Origin: Isoetes taiwanensis
Taxonomy: Eukaryota > Streptophyta > Lycopodiopsida > Isoetales > Isoetaceae
DNA length: 64,000 nucleotides
Reading direction: 5' to 3'
Assembly (NCBI GenBank): GCA_021234155.1
Contig: JAJEKV010000002.1
Location: 34,204,128 to 34,268,127, forward strand
The position numbers and the translations under genes were made by a program. Numbering within the stretch: the first letter of the stretch is position 1; each line of letters starts with the position of its first letter. Positions 36,609-46,990 of the stretch are shown in pieces. The notes under the pieces were generated by a model. The model searched no databases. It worked only from the letters and a program-made list of their open reading frames with translations, and was not told where the DNA came from.

Positions 36609-37980
36609 TCTTTGAGGCTCTGCTCAATTCTTGGGCCCATCCTTTCAAAAATGACAAAAATCTACACGAAAATTTCGTCCCAATCCCATCATGGATGTTA
36701 TCATCCATAAGTCTAAGATATTGACTATCTGACTCTAGGTCTCCCCAGCTTGTTAAAAAGCTGGTGTACTCGTTAGCCGTTGGAGTAGCAAATTGATGTT
36801 TCCTGATGTCATTGGAAAACCTGATCTCCTTGGGGTTGCTGCATAATCCTTTCCTTGGCGTTTCTCTTTTGTTGAATATCTTCTATTTGTGCTCACTTCG
36901 ATGTTGATTTTGACTTACCTGATTAGGGGAGTATGCATGCTTGTGGACTTGATGACGTAGTTGACGACGTGAGGTCTTGATGTCTCGTCCCAAAGCTTGA
37001 AGGTTATGTTCTTTGATCTATAGAATCTTCCATGTTGGATCATGCTGTCTCAGACGTTAGAAGATTTGAGGATACTTCTAACTCCTGGTTTGATATTGTT
37101 GTGTTGACTGTGTTGATCTTCTTCACGTTGACTCTTCATCTGGGACATCTGCTTTGCTGCATTAGGAGTGTTGACGATGTAAAACTTCATCACTTAGACT
37201 GTTCAACCCTTCTTTTCTTTTCAAGAGTTAAATGTTTCCGCATCCATGTGCGAGATCTATGACGTTTCAGTAGTCAATTATTTGTGGCGGTCTTTGGTCC
37301 CTCGTGGTGCTTCTTCTTGTTGCTACTTGGTCTCCAAGATTCTGAGGCTAGAAGGACTTCTTGATCTTTCCATACGGAGATGATGTTGTCGAGGTTGGTG
37401 TAGCAACCTTGGATAATCGAAGCTGATAAAGAAGAAGTCGGTTGTGTTGTGGTGGTACTGCTATCCTTGGGCAGTTTGGCCTTGATGACTTGTAATTCTT
37501 GATTACTCAAAGCATCTATGCTTGGAAGCTAGATCAGACACTGCCATCGGCCTGAATGTCTGAGATTGATGCCCTTCCTAAGAGATGTATTCAGTCTTAT
37601 CTTCTAAAAATCTCGTGTTGTAACTAGTCGATGAAGTTATCTACTTGCTGGTGGCGGGACTGTAACAATAGTCGTCGATGTGGAGCCCTTTCCAAAGACA
37701 ATATGGCACTTGGTGAATATTATTAACTAGAAAATATTTGTCCCCTCTAATGTGATCAATGGTACTAGTGCCTTGATGCCCATTGGCTGTTGAATAGCCC
37801 TTCTTGTTAGCGCATTTGTTTACTCTTGATGTTTCAATCATCCTTCCTGTAATCCGGCTCCCCTGTTTCTCGATTTGATCTTTGACCTGTGGAAGTTTCC
37901 CCTCTAATGTTGCCCTCTGCTTTCGAATTCCTCGATGTTGATGAGTGGCTCCCATGTTGCTGGGGTTGAGGATCTGCATC
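36609..37980 (-). pseudogene. Gag-like remnant of the chromodomain element
   Basis: Just right of the copia insertion the minus strand reads EYTSFLTSWGDLESD, then FLSFLKGWAQELS. This pattern (SFL-x-W-GDL followed by an LKG-WA helix) fits a gypsy gag core. ORFs at 37274-37510 and 37641-37979 are hydrophilic and basic but not diagnostic. Stops and frame changes are frequent. It belongs, by strand and position, to the 14167-45951 element. Confidence 0.45.
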
Positions 37981-38090
37981 TAAGGTTCACCTAGCCTATT
38001 TAACTGCCCTAAGGTGCACATAGCAACTAATACTCCAACAGACAATAATTATTTATATCTATTGACTCTAGCGTTCTTGTATTTGTGATG

Positions 38091-38518
38091 CCCTAACATA
38101 AACCATTGCATTATTAAAAAACATATGAAAATCCCCCTAAGACCCCCTTTGGTTTGGGTGCATATTCACACGGGGGGTCACGTAGGGCAGCGAGAGCCCT
38201 TAAATTATATTATATACGTATGAAATTGACACCATAAATTATATTATATACGTATGAAATTGACACCATATAGTACATTAAGTGAAATCTTATAGTATTT
38301 CGCACACTTGCACATACCGTATACAAAAATTTGTACAAGGATACCCCACAAACGAGGAACGCTATCTACGGTCCACATCAAGGAATATAAGGCATATATG
38401 CCCATCCGAGGGCTCTCGTTGCCCGGAGTGACCCCCCGTGTGAATATGCACCCAAACCAAAGGGGGTCTTAGGGGGATTTTCATATGTTTTTTAATAATG
38501 CAATGGTTTATGTTAGGG
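38091..38518. mobile_element. 428-bp foldback (MITE-like) element
   Basis: Arms of about 110 bp (38091-38200 and 38408-38518) are near-perfect reverse complements, starting CCCTAACATAAACC. The centre contains a 34-bp tandem duplication (AAATTATATTATATACGTAT unit, about 38203-38270). No clear target duplication is visible. It has no coding capacity. Confidence 0.8.
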
Positions 38519-38697
38519 TAACAATTGAATGTTGGAAATAATTGCAATAGAATGTAAATTTTAAAAAAAAAGCTAAAATATGAAAGAAAAAATTATAAAG
38601 CATTAGAACTACAATATTATTGAATAATGTGTAGAAATGACATAGAATGTCAATGTGTGATGGAAAACATATATTATGGTGTTTGTATACCTTAAAA

Positions 38698-40984
38698 TCA
38701 AATGTGTCCTATAATGCGGGAGACATCTTGGTTGATTTGTCTAAGGAATAGTCTGCAAATAGCATGGAGCCTGTTGATTTGAGTACGCAACTGCCTTTGC
38801 TGATCAACGTCCAACTGAACATGTGCATCATGTATAAAGGCTTCAATGGAGTTTAATGCGTTTCGGATTTGCTGCATGGATGACCTCATGTCATTGATAT
38901 ATCCGACTAGCCATAATGAAATCACGTCAATGGGGTCTTCACCATATGGAGGTGGTGGCTGTGCTGATGCTGGAGGAACCAATTGAGGTTCGTTTTCACT
39001 CGATGGGCTCTCAGGGACTATAATAATTTCTGCTTCATTGTCATTGTTGACTTCGGGAGCAAGTGGTGCATTATGTATAGGTGTCATGTTGGGGTGATCA
39101 ATATCCTGCATGAATGTTGGAATGAGAGATGGAATAGAAATAGTTGCTATGGTTTCCTTTATTGCAAATGTGACATTAAACAAAAATATCTAGCATTGTG
39201 ATACTAGAAAGCATTAAACTGCTACAAAGGATGAGTTCCAGGTTTGTTAGGTAGATTTCATCATCGCTTTGCATCACCAACTACAATTGTATTTTGAACT
39301 TCGATGCGCAACATGTGCCTCAATAATTTCATCCGGGTCTTCGTTTACGTGTTGAGGCTCGTCAAAATACCTTGGTGGATTAGCAAATGGATTCTTTTCT
39401 GAGCTCTTGAGGATTTGTCTTTGTGTTTGTTGGTGGCGGTCCCCATAAAACTAAAGAAACTTTCTCACGAGTAGCCCGGCTGATTCATCATCAAGTCATA
39501 TCTTTGTTTCAACTCTTCTTTGGTCTAGATTCTGCCCATTTGTAGGTATAGCCCATTGTGCACTTAGATAAAATTTGCCTGTTCTAATCATCTCTGTAAT
39601 TGCATATGTTAGAGGTGGCTTGCGACGATTGTGCATGCTATAATTTGCAAAATGCTGGACCTTTTTAAGAAGGTTTTTGGGATCCAAACAAATCTCATCT
39701 TTGGTCTCTCCTGCTCCGTAAAGTGCATATCTCTCTTTTCCTCTCATCAATTCAGCAGATGACACATTATGCATACGAACACTGAAATGGGGTTTACCAA
39801 AATCTTTCATACAAGAACCCAACATGCCTTCAAAGCAATGCAACTTGGTGTCCTTAAGTGTCCTCAAGACATTATTTTTTTGTCGCGCTGGCTTTGAAGT
39901 GTCCCATCTCATGGCTGCTTTCAATAATCTTTGCAAAGCACCTCGTTACTCAACCTGTTTTGAGTTTAGTCATTGCCTTGGAAGTGCAAGTGATCTAGGT
40001 TTGATCCTCGCCTCTCTGTTGCAACTAGTCCTCGCATAACAATGGTCCATGAAAAATTCTAAAATGTTATCTATCATTTTAGGATCCACATCTGTGCCAC
40101 CAATGCCTATTGTTATGGAAATATCACCACCAACTGGCCCTTTTGTTTTACGAACCCGCTTGCTTTGGCCTTTCTTTTTTCTTTTTTTCCATTTCTTCTT
40201 GTTGGTTTCTGAATTATCTCGTGTCACTTGCCTTTGGACGTATGTATGCTAATCGGATCATCATCATCGTAATTCTCATTTCTTAATCTTCTCAATGGGC
40301 TAGGATCTCTAAATCGGGGCTAGACGGTCCGGGGGTCTTCTTTGTCTTAGAGTTCTATCTACATGTAATGCATTCGTAATACCTCGACATGCTCATTGAT
40401 TTCGGCTTTGAGCCGCGGCGGCATCCTCTTGCGGGGGTGATTAATCTCATATGTTATTCCTTCGCCTTGAATCACTCCCCTCCTGCCCGTCTTTGCACGT
40501 GGTGGGTTCGCGTCTGCCCGCGTGCCATTCTCCTCATTTTCGCCGCACTGCACGCTTAGAGGAATGCAAGCATTAATATTTGCTATACTTGATATTTTAT
40601 TTAACAACAATAGGTATTTGTCCTTGTGTGAAATGGGCACAATAATAGCATCAGCTGCGAACAGGGATCTGACAACAGGGATCTGTGTGGAATGGTTTCG
40701 GGATTTGAAAACAGGGTTCTGTGTGCTAGATATTGTAATGTGTTTGCATCGAGAACATGGCAGGTCTGAAATCGTCCAATTATATGAAGTATAAAGAGAG
40801 GTTTCCGGGTGTTGCAAGAAGGAATTCGTGAAGATTTCCAGATGTTAGAATAAGGAATTTTGAGGAACGAAACGTTTTGAAGCAAGGAGTAGAAAAGTGT
40901 TTGCTGCATCGAGATCATGGCAGGTCTGGGAAACATGGCTTTTTGAGCTTCGCATGCATCACAGTTCCAGTATGGGTCTGGCAA
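38698..40984 (-). pseudogene. Unrecognised minus-strand coding remnants
   Basis: Four ORFs of ordinary amino-acid composition lie in series on the minus strand. 40359-40817 includes a CGENEENG segment and basic end. 39970-40227 starts with a Lys/Arg-rich stretch, then IDNILEFFMDHC. 39496-39936 is basic with Trp residues. 38698-39183 is acidic and Pro-rich in the middle, followed by a helical segment (DMRSSMQQIRNALNSIEAF). None matches a family I know. They lie inside the chromodomain element and share its strand, but could be a separately inserted transposon. Confidence 0.3.
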
Positions 40985-41963
40985 GCATATACTCCAGCGT
41001 CAGAACTCGTTCTGTAAAACATCACTTTTAGAGCTTTCCATGCATGCATCAGATGTGCAGTTGCAAGCATTCTCCGCTGCAATAGAATAGATTACTTAAG
41101 GGAAAATGGCATGCTCTTCAGGTTTAATCCACGTAAAGACAATCAAATCAAGAGACGGAAAAACAACACTTCTTACCTCTAAAATTTTAGTTGAAACTCC
41201 AGCACCACGCCCTCACACTACCAATAGGCTGCTTGCTAGATTTTGAAGAAGACAGAAGCAAAGTACGTTTGCCTAATTTGAATGCATATCAAGATAATCC
41301 ATGCAAAAAGCTTAAACCACAACCGTACAATTATTTGAGATGGACTAGATGGACGGTGCAGATAAGGGACACTCTAGAAATACCAAATAGTATGCATGAA
41401 CGAATACAGGCCCAGAATCATAGTAAAACCATGCAAAAAAAAGTATAAAACCACAAAAAAGCCCCCCTGTGATAATGCTAGATATTCTAATCTAAGCTCA
41501 AATGAACATCCTAGCATTTGGCACTATAATGAGAGTTGAGAAATTACTTATTTACTGTCATAGATGACAGAGTTATGTTTACGGCCATACTCGGTGTGTT
41601 GGGCTAAAATACCTATGTAGAATGGGTTCCTGGATAATTATCTATAATATCAATGGTATGGCGGAAGACACTTGATAATGGTGCATCTATAGTATGTGTT
41701 GCTGTGTCAGACCAATGTATGGCACAATTTCTAAGGCCTTGGCAACTAGCTGGGTTGCTACGAAAAATGTTAATTATACTATCATTGTGTATACAAGAAT
41801 GCACTTAGGAAGATAACATCGATCACTAACTTAGATGAATGCAAATGCGGTCTCAATCTGGCTTTAGGATCTTGGTTCTAACTCTAAAAGACCTTAGATA
41901 TCAATATTTTCTAGGATATTTAGCTTAAATATAACTAAGGATTATAATTTAAACATAAACGAT

Positions 41964-42045
41964 GCCCGCCCTCAGTGGTTGGCACGGGGATATTTGAAGG
42001 GGTTCATCCCTGTGGGTGGGAGGTTCGATTCCGGCTAACGCGGGA
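41964..42045 (+). repeat. tRNA-derived SINE-like head
   Basis: GCCCGCCCTCAGTGGTTGG resembles an A box (AGTGG-containing). 42022-42032 is a perfect B box, GGTTCGATTCC, followed by an acceptor-like end. The acceptor arms do not pair fully and no anticodon arm is convincing, so this is a tRNA-derived SINE head and not a functional tRNA gene. Confidence 0.5.
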
Positions 42046-42184
42046 ATTCTTTTAAGATGAGGTTCAAATGGATTGGAAAACTAGAATGGAGTGATTCAAG
42101 CTACTAGAATGCCTAGAACATAGCTAGAATATGCATAGCAAAAATGTTTTTGTTTTCTTTACCAAACTTAAACTAAGCTACAGT

Positions 42185-42415
42185 ACTCTGGTTACACCGC
42201 GCGAATGGCCCTTCCAAGGCTCTCGAAAACCCATTTGGCACGGTGTGACCAGGGTCCTTCCGTGTGCATAAGTGTACCAATTTGCTTGATGTAAAATGCA
42301 AACATGCATTATTTCATCTAGCAATTTATATTTTAATAATACATCAAGTACATGTCAATTGTTAGCAAAATTCGGTGACCTCTCGGAAACGCGTTTGGCG
42401 CGGTGTGACCAGAGT
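42185..42415. mobile_element. MITE-like insertion with 18-bp inverted ends
   Basis: 42185-42202 (ACTCTGGTTACACCGCGC) and the reverse complement of 42398-42415 differ at one base. Inside, a 36-bp motif (TCTCG.AAAC.C.TTTGGC.CGGTGTGACCAG) occurs at 42222-42257 and again at 42381-42415. AT-rich and non-coding otherwise. Confidence 0.5.
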
Positions 42416-42567
42416 TTCGAAATTTTTAGTCAAATTTGACTTTTTAGCAAAAAAATAATTTTTAATACTATTACTTATGTTTAAAACAAAATTTTAGTAC
42501 CTTTGATTCAAAATTTTATACAAGAAAGTCTTGACACGAAAGATATTCCTGATCCTCCCTGAGATGC

Positions 42568-43509
42568 TCTTGCTACTTGGCTATTCTTCGACATAATGGT
42601 GGCTCTTTTGGCATAGTTGGCGCGAACGTCCGCCTCTTAAAAAGTTGGGTCAGGTCCACTTCAACCCCTTCCTGGCGAGATCACTCGATAGCCCGTCTTA
42701 ATGCACTGTTTGGAAGTGACAGATCTCCCGGTGCTTGTGATCTGGCCTATGGTGAATCGTCTTCGTTTAGTCGGCCGCGCTTAACAACTTTGGCACTCTC
42801 TGCTTGCAGTACCAGAATTATATCGGACCCATCGGCGAAGATAATCTTATAGACTGCTTTCTTCTTCTCGTACTCGATGTTTTGCTTCAGCTTACACAAC
42901 TTCTCGCCTGTCTTGAAGTTCTTGGCCATCTTCTTTGGTGGCTTGGGCCACATCAAGTATGGTGGCAGAGCGATATTCGGCTTCCTCACCCTATTTTTCT
43001 TCCTTCAGCCTCCTGCTCTAGGTCTTGTCGGTGTGGTTCTTCCTTCTCCAACTCGTTTTCCTCCGGTTCGTCATGTTGTGGTTCTCTAATGACCACGCTT
43101 CCCCTCTGTCGATCTCATGCCTCTTTGTGTGCTTCTCCCTTGCTTGCCTCTCTTCTTCCCATTCGGCGATTTTCTGCTTGCCTTTACTTTTCTTCTCTTT
43201 CGTACTCTTGCTTCTCTTGCTGCTCTTCCTGCTGGAGTTGCACCTCTTGCTGCTGGAACTGCTTCTGCTGCTGCTGGGATCGCTCCTGCTGCTGAGATTG
43301 CTTCTCCATAGAGTGACATGATTCGTCTGAAGAGCTTGAGTTGGCGCGAGTGCTTCAACATTGAGTCACAAGCTGGGGCTTCCATTCTTCTTGGCTGCCT
43401 ATTCGGTCCTCCCAAGAACTTGGATTCTTTGGTGGTGCCCTCTTCGAGAGTTCTTCATTGTTGACGGTGTCTATTCGTCAATCTTATAGGCTGTTTATTC
43501 GGTGCGCAC
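42568..43509 (-). pseudogene. Histone H3-like ORF of the chromodomain element, broken
   Basis: The minus strand about 840 bases inside the primer site has, in order: at 43483-43509 codons reading VRTE-stop-TAYK, which align with the ARTKQTAR start of the related ORF at 46991; a Gln/Glu/Lys-rich region (about 43050-43310, one frame rich in QQQ); LKQNIEYEKKKAVYK (about 42850-42900), matching LKKDLEYRKKLKEY in the relative; LPNSALRRAIE, like the H3 alpha-1 end; QEGVEVDLTQLF (42639-42674); and, after a one-base frame change, RANYAKRATIMSKNSQVAR (42568-42636). The last two align without gaps of note to H3 alpha-2/alpha-3 (QEAAEAYLVGLF and the C-A-x-H-AKRVTIMPKD-x-QLAR block). The loop between alpha-1 and alpha-2 is missing. 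It is a dead gene, but its ancestry is clear. Confidence 0.7.
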
Positions 43510-44333
43510 TCTCTGGCAGCTTCGAAGATTACTGCTAAAACGCCTTATAAGGGCAAAGGAGAGGTTTGAGCTACAATTTGGGAGCTTCTAAGGAATTGGG
43601 GTTCTTCTTTAAACTTTTAGGGACCATTTTTTTTTTCTTACGAGTTAATGATTATAACTATTAGTTATTAGTTAAAGTAGTTTCTCTAATTATTTAGCTA
43701 CTTTTCAATATTTTTCTATTTCTTTTGGGCTAAATATTGATCATTTCGCGCCATTTTCTTTGCAAGCTTCGTATTGAGCGATTCCTCGTTCAATTTTCAC
43801 TTGTAAAATGGGGCTCGTGAACAACTTTGAGCTCAAATTTACTAGAAGGTTTCTTTTTACTCTGTCTTCAAATTTAGTTTACCCTAACAACTAGATCTAA
43901 CTTGCTAACGACCTTCTAACAGTGGAAAAAAAAAATCCCACCTTTTTGGTTCATATTTGGGAATTACCCCCAATTTTTCTATTAGGCTAGTTAGCTACTT
44001 AGGGTAATGGTTAGCTCCTTGGTTGGTAAATTATGAGTCTACGCCATTTTTCACTGGGATCTTGGAATTGGTCGATTCTTCGACCCATTTTATGTGAAAT
44101 TTGATGTAGATGCATAATTTCCACTCCAATTTTTCTAGAAGGTTCATTAGACTCATTCTTTATCCCCTTATCCAAAACTTAATCTAACTCTATGACCCTC
44201 CTATTGGGGAAAATTTTTCTCCCACTATTCGAGGTTCAAGGTTGGAATTCCCATTCCATTCCTTATTCTAGGTCAATTAGTCTACTAATTCAGGGATATG
44301 GTCAGTGCTAGTTCTTGGTCAACCAAGATCATG
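43510..44333 (-). other. 5' leader of the chromodomain element
   Basis: Between primer site and the H3-like relic. The first 45 bases after the primer site match those after 46284 (ATGATCTTG..GACCAAGA..AGCACTGACCA), and a GAACCTCGAA block is also shared, confirming that the two elements are related beyond the LTR. No ORF. Confidence 0.6.
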
Positions 44334-44345
44334 GCTCTGATACCA
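44334..44345 (-). other. Primer binding site, initiator tRNA-Met type
   Basis: The minus strand reads TGGTATCAGAGC one base inside the 5' LTR. This is the standard plant retrotransposon site complementary to the 3' end of initiator tRNA-Met. Confidence 0.9.
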
Positions 44346-44346
44346 T

Positions 44347-45951
44347 TGTGACGCTCCCCGCACAATATACGGCATCTGCCGTATACTCCACGGAAAATCC
44401 CCCACCCAGTGTCGTCTACTGGATGGGCCCTCCATCTATCCCGTTCTGGGGATGGCCAGAATGGTAAGGGACACGGATGTGTCTCGCGCGCCCGTCCCCT
44501 ATGGGCTCCTAACATCAGCGGAAGCATATAAACTAAATGTCAGTACTAGCAACTAACAACAATAATAATACGTCTACCTCGAAGGGTAGCTCAATCCATC
44601 CATCCATAGAATCGTCAGAAGGATCAATATACCATAAAACAGGAAAGCTTCTACCCAAGCTCTGACTCATGGGGAAAGTATACTGACGGCTAGGGTCTCA
44701 AGATAGATACAGACGGAAGTATAAACAATGGCGGGGCTGGCTATAAGACAATGGCTAAGGGTTGACCACTCCATCCGCCCCTCCTATACATACTTTGCAG
44801 AAGGGCTAAATCGAGCTATGGCGTGATTGTAGCCTGCCGGATACGCAATCTCTTGGGATCACCCGAAGAGACTACTCCAGGTTGCATCTCCCTGGTCCGA
44901 TGAGGCAAGGTCGGGTTACATCTCCCCTTCCCGGAAATCAGTGACTCGATGGGTGACTAGAGGATCGTGGCAACACACGTCCGTTCACGTCTTTAACCTC
45001 CCCAAAGCAAGAACCAGGCCGACACCTGCAGCTCTTCAGGATCAGGGCGACATCGTTGATCCAGGGGGTGACGAACCCATGCCCGGCCCGCACGAAGGCC
45101 TAGTGCGCCCCAAGTCCCCAGTAGCCGCGCTCAGCAGGGACTATTCCACCATCTCGTCACTGATCCCGTTATCTGGTGCTCAGTCAATCCATAACTCCCT
45201 TAGTCCGGTGGGCTCTATGCACAGGCCGCATATAATAGGTATTATGGGTCTATCTAGAAGCATCATACATAAGGCTGCTAGGTCTCTACCCCCCTTCCCA
45301 ATACATGAGGAGCATAACAAGAGATCAACCATATCATATCCATAACATATGAACAATAAGAATAAGATCTAACCTAATTACATGAATCTAACTAGGGAGT
45401 TAGGGTTCATTGATTCGGCTCATGAGGTGAAATAGTGATTCTAGGAAGGCTCTACTAGAATACATGACTCTACTTCATCTCTAGCTGAAACTGCTTCAAA
45501 ATACCTGCTCCTGACGCATTGCCTCCTGCTCCCAGAGTCTCCATCGATTCTTCAAGGTTCGAGATCACTGCAACTGAATCTAACACGTCCACGTTGCTTG
45601 CGCCGCTAAACCGTGCTATGCTGCAGCTTCTGGATCTTGATTCTGAACTTCGGGCGTGACAATAGCCTCAAGAATGGGAGGAGCAAAAGTGTCTTCCGGT
45701 TTAGGGTTAGGTATTTATAGGCTAAGTTAGGGTTAGGGTTGACACCTTGCCCAATGGGATGCGAACACGTGGCCGGTTACCCCAATCAGGTAGTGCCACG
45801 TGGAGATATCCTTTCCTAAGGTTAATCAAGTTACATTTTAATGTGACTTGAACCTACCTAATTGTCATACAAATCTAAATACAATGGATTTGTATGGTGA
45901 CGTGGCCCAAAATATACGTATACATACCGTATATTTTAGGGGAACGTCACA
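44347..45951 (-). repeat. 5' LTR of the chromodomain element
   Basis: Starts TGTGACGCTCC and ends GGGGAACGTCACA. It is flanked on the inside by the primer binding site and on the outside by CGAAC. A minus-strand TATAAATA at 45712-45719 is the likely promoter. It contains TTAGGG-like runs near 45703-45740, which are part of the LTR and not telomere. Confidence 0.9.
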
Positions 45952-46283
45952 CGAACCCCCTTGAGTCAGAGCCCAGGGTAGGACTCCCTTGTTGATATTG
46001 ATCGTGCTGATGATGTTGTATATGTGATGATGATGTTGTGCTCACCCTTCGAGGTGATTGTATTTATATACTATTAGTTTGTGCTCATGTTTGTTTATTC
46101 ACGCTTCCGCAGATAGGTCGACCCGATGGGAGACGGGTGAATGACACATCCATTCTTCCCTTGCTGGCTCATTCCACTGGGATTGGAGCCAGGTGGATGG
46201 CCCCTGTCAGTGTGGCTGCCAGGGGGAATGCTCCTCCTTCGGATACGATGTGTGCATCGTATAAGGAGTAGGGGACGTCACAG

Positions 46284-46295
46284 TGGTATCAGAGC
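46284..46295 (+). other. Primer binding site of the H3-bearing element
   Basis: TGGTATCAGAGC one base after the LTR end CGTCACA, the same initiator tRNA-Met type and spacing as in the related element at 44334-44345 on the other strand. Confidence 0.9.
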
Positions 46296-46478
46296 ATGAT
46301 CTTGATAGACCAAGATCGAGCACTGACCATTTTCCCATAGGACTAACAGTAGATTCAAGTCTTGGGAAATAGCGACCCAAGCAGGAACCTCGAAAATTGG
46401 AAAAAAAATTTCCAATTGTACTACAGCAATAGGTTAATTAGTAATAAGTTTAGCAAGAACCCAACCTAAATTGTTCAA

Positions 46479-46558
46479 AAAGAGGTGGCCCCTCACAGAG
46501 TGCGTCCAGACCACTTATTACCATGTTCCTAACTGCTCCTCGCGCACTGTGTGAGTGG
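46479..46558 (+). repeat. 75-bp hairpin repeat, copy 1
   Basis: CCCCTCACAGAGTGCG at the left and CGCGCACTGTGTGAGTGG at the right pair as an imperfect stem of about 14 bp around a loop of some 45 bases containing CCAGACCACTTA and TCCTAACTGCTCC. Lies in the leader before the H3-like ORF. Confidence 0.75.
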
Positions 46559-46691
46559 TGGACCCAAGTTGACCTAGTTAGATACATAATTTAGCTAATC
46601 TAACAGTGTAGTTCAGCTTATTGCTTAAGTTCTAGCTAGTTTTGCATGTTAAAACACTAAGAAACTCCTTGTAAATTGAAAATGGGACCCA

Positions 46692-46772
46692 AAAAGAGGT
46701 GACCCCTCACAGAGTGCACCCAGACCACTTAGAACCATGTTCCTAACTGCTCCTCGCGCACTGTGTGAGTGG
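46692..46772 (+). repeat. 75-bp hairpin repeat, copy 2
   Basis: Same repeat as 46479-46558 with a few substitutions. The AAAAGAGGTG lead-in is shared, so copies 1 and 2 are slightly longer than copy 3. It lies about 220 bases upstream of the H3-like start codon. Confidence 0.75.
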
Positions 46773-46990
46773 CGGATACTTTTTGGCTGAATAAATCCAA
46801 TGTACTCCTCATATCTTCACTAATACCCTCCAGATTGGCCCAATATGGAATTGCAGGTCCAAACCATAAATTTCCCCTACCTATAAATAGAAAATTAGGG
46901 TTCCTCATTTGTCCTCAGCGCCTTCAGAAACCAGCTCGTCCCCGAAAACGATTTTCAGGCGCCCGACCTCGAATTGCTTCAGACAAAAGC

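Larger units (their letters stand above)
14167..45951 (-). mobile_element. Chromodomain-bearing Ty3/gypsy LTR retrotransposon, host of further insertions
   Basis: The 1.6-kb LTRs at 14167-15801 and 44347-45951 end in TG..CA (TGTGACG/CGTCACA) and are flanked by the 5-bp duplication CGAAC (14162-14166, 45952-45956). The primer site lies just inside the right LTR and a polypurine tract just inside the left one, so the element reads leftwards. Remnants in order: H3-like ORF (42568-43509), gag-like (36609-37980), RT and RNase H (28944-29420), integrase (28240-28870 and 17100-17425), chromodomain (16641-16943). It is interrupted by the elements at 17431-28206 and 30575-36603 and by smaller insertions. 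Its LTR is a diverged relative of the LTR it sits in. Confidence 0.9.
3959..46282 (+). mobile_element. 5' LTR of the histone-H3-bearing Ty3/gypsy element, split by two insertions
   Basis: The LTR begins TGTGACGTTCC at 3959 and ends GGGGACGTCACA at 46282. Its own sequence is 3959-4722, 13625-14166 and 45957-46282, about 1.63 kb in total. The pieces can be joined confidently because the LTR of the minus-strand chromodomain element (read on its sense strand) aligns across both break points. The stretch CATGTATTGGGAAGGGGG at about 4662 and TGCGGCCTGT at about 13642 are contiguous there, as are the sequences on either side of 14166/45957 (GAGTCAGAGC region). A TATA-like TATTTAAG lies at 4206-4213. 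No 3' LTR of this element was found in the window, so its TSD cannot be confirmed. Confidence 0.85.
46296..46990 (+). other. 5' leader of the H3-bearing element
   Basis: AT-rich leader holding two hairpin repeats. The first 45 bases match the leader of the chromodomain element. A TATAAATAG-like string at 46881-46890 lies about 110 bases before the H3-like ATG and could be a second promoter or chance. Confidence 0.5.

Noticed and set aside
39935-40020. Second tRNA-like segment (GGTTTGATCCT)
   Set aside because: The B-box match is imperfect and no A box is at the right distance; it overlaps protein-like coding sequence.
41964-42045. Functional tRNA gene
   Set aside because: Acceptor stem does not pair properly and no credible anticodon arm is present; SINE head is the better explanation.
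43025-43321. Leu-rich plus-strand ORF resembling a membrane protein
   Set aside because: The Leu runs are antisense of CAG-type glutamine codons in the H3-like relic on the minus strand.
45700-45745. Interstitial telomere repeat (TTAGGG-like)
   Set aside because: The plant telomere repeat is usually TTTAGGG, and only a few imperfect units occur. The same string is in both LTR copies and is part of the LTR promoter region.
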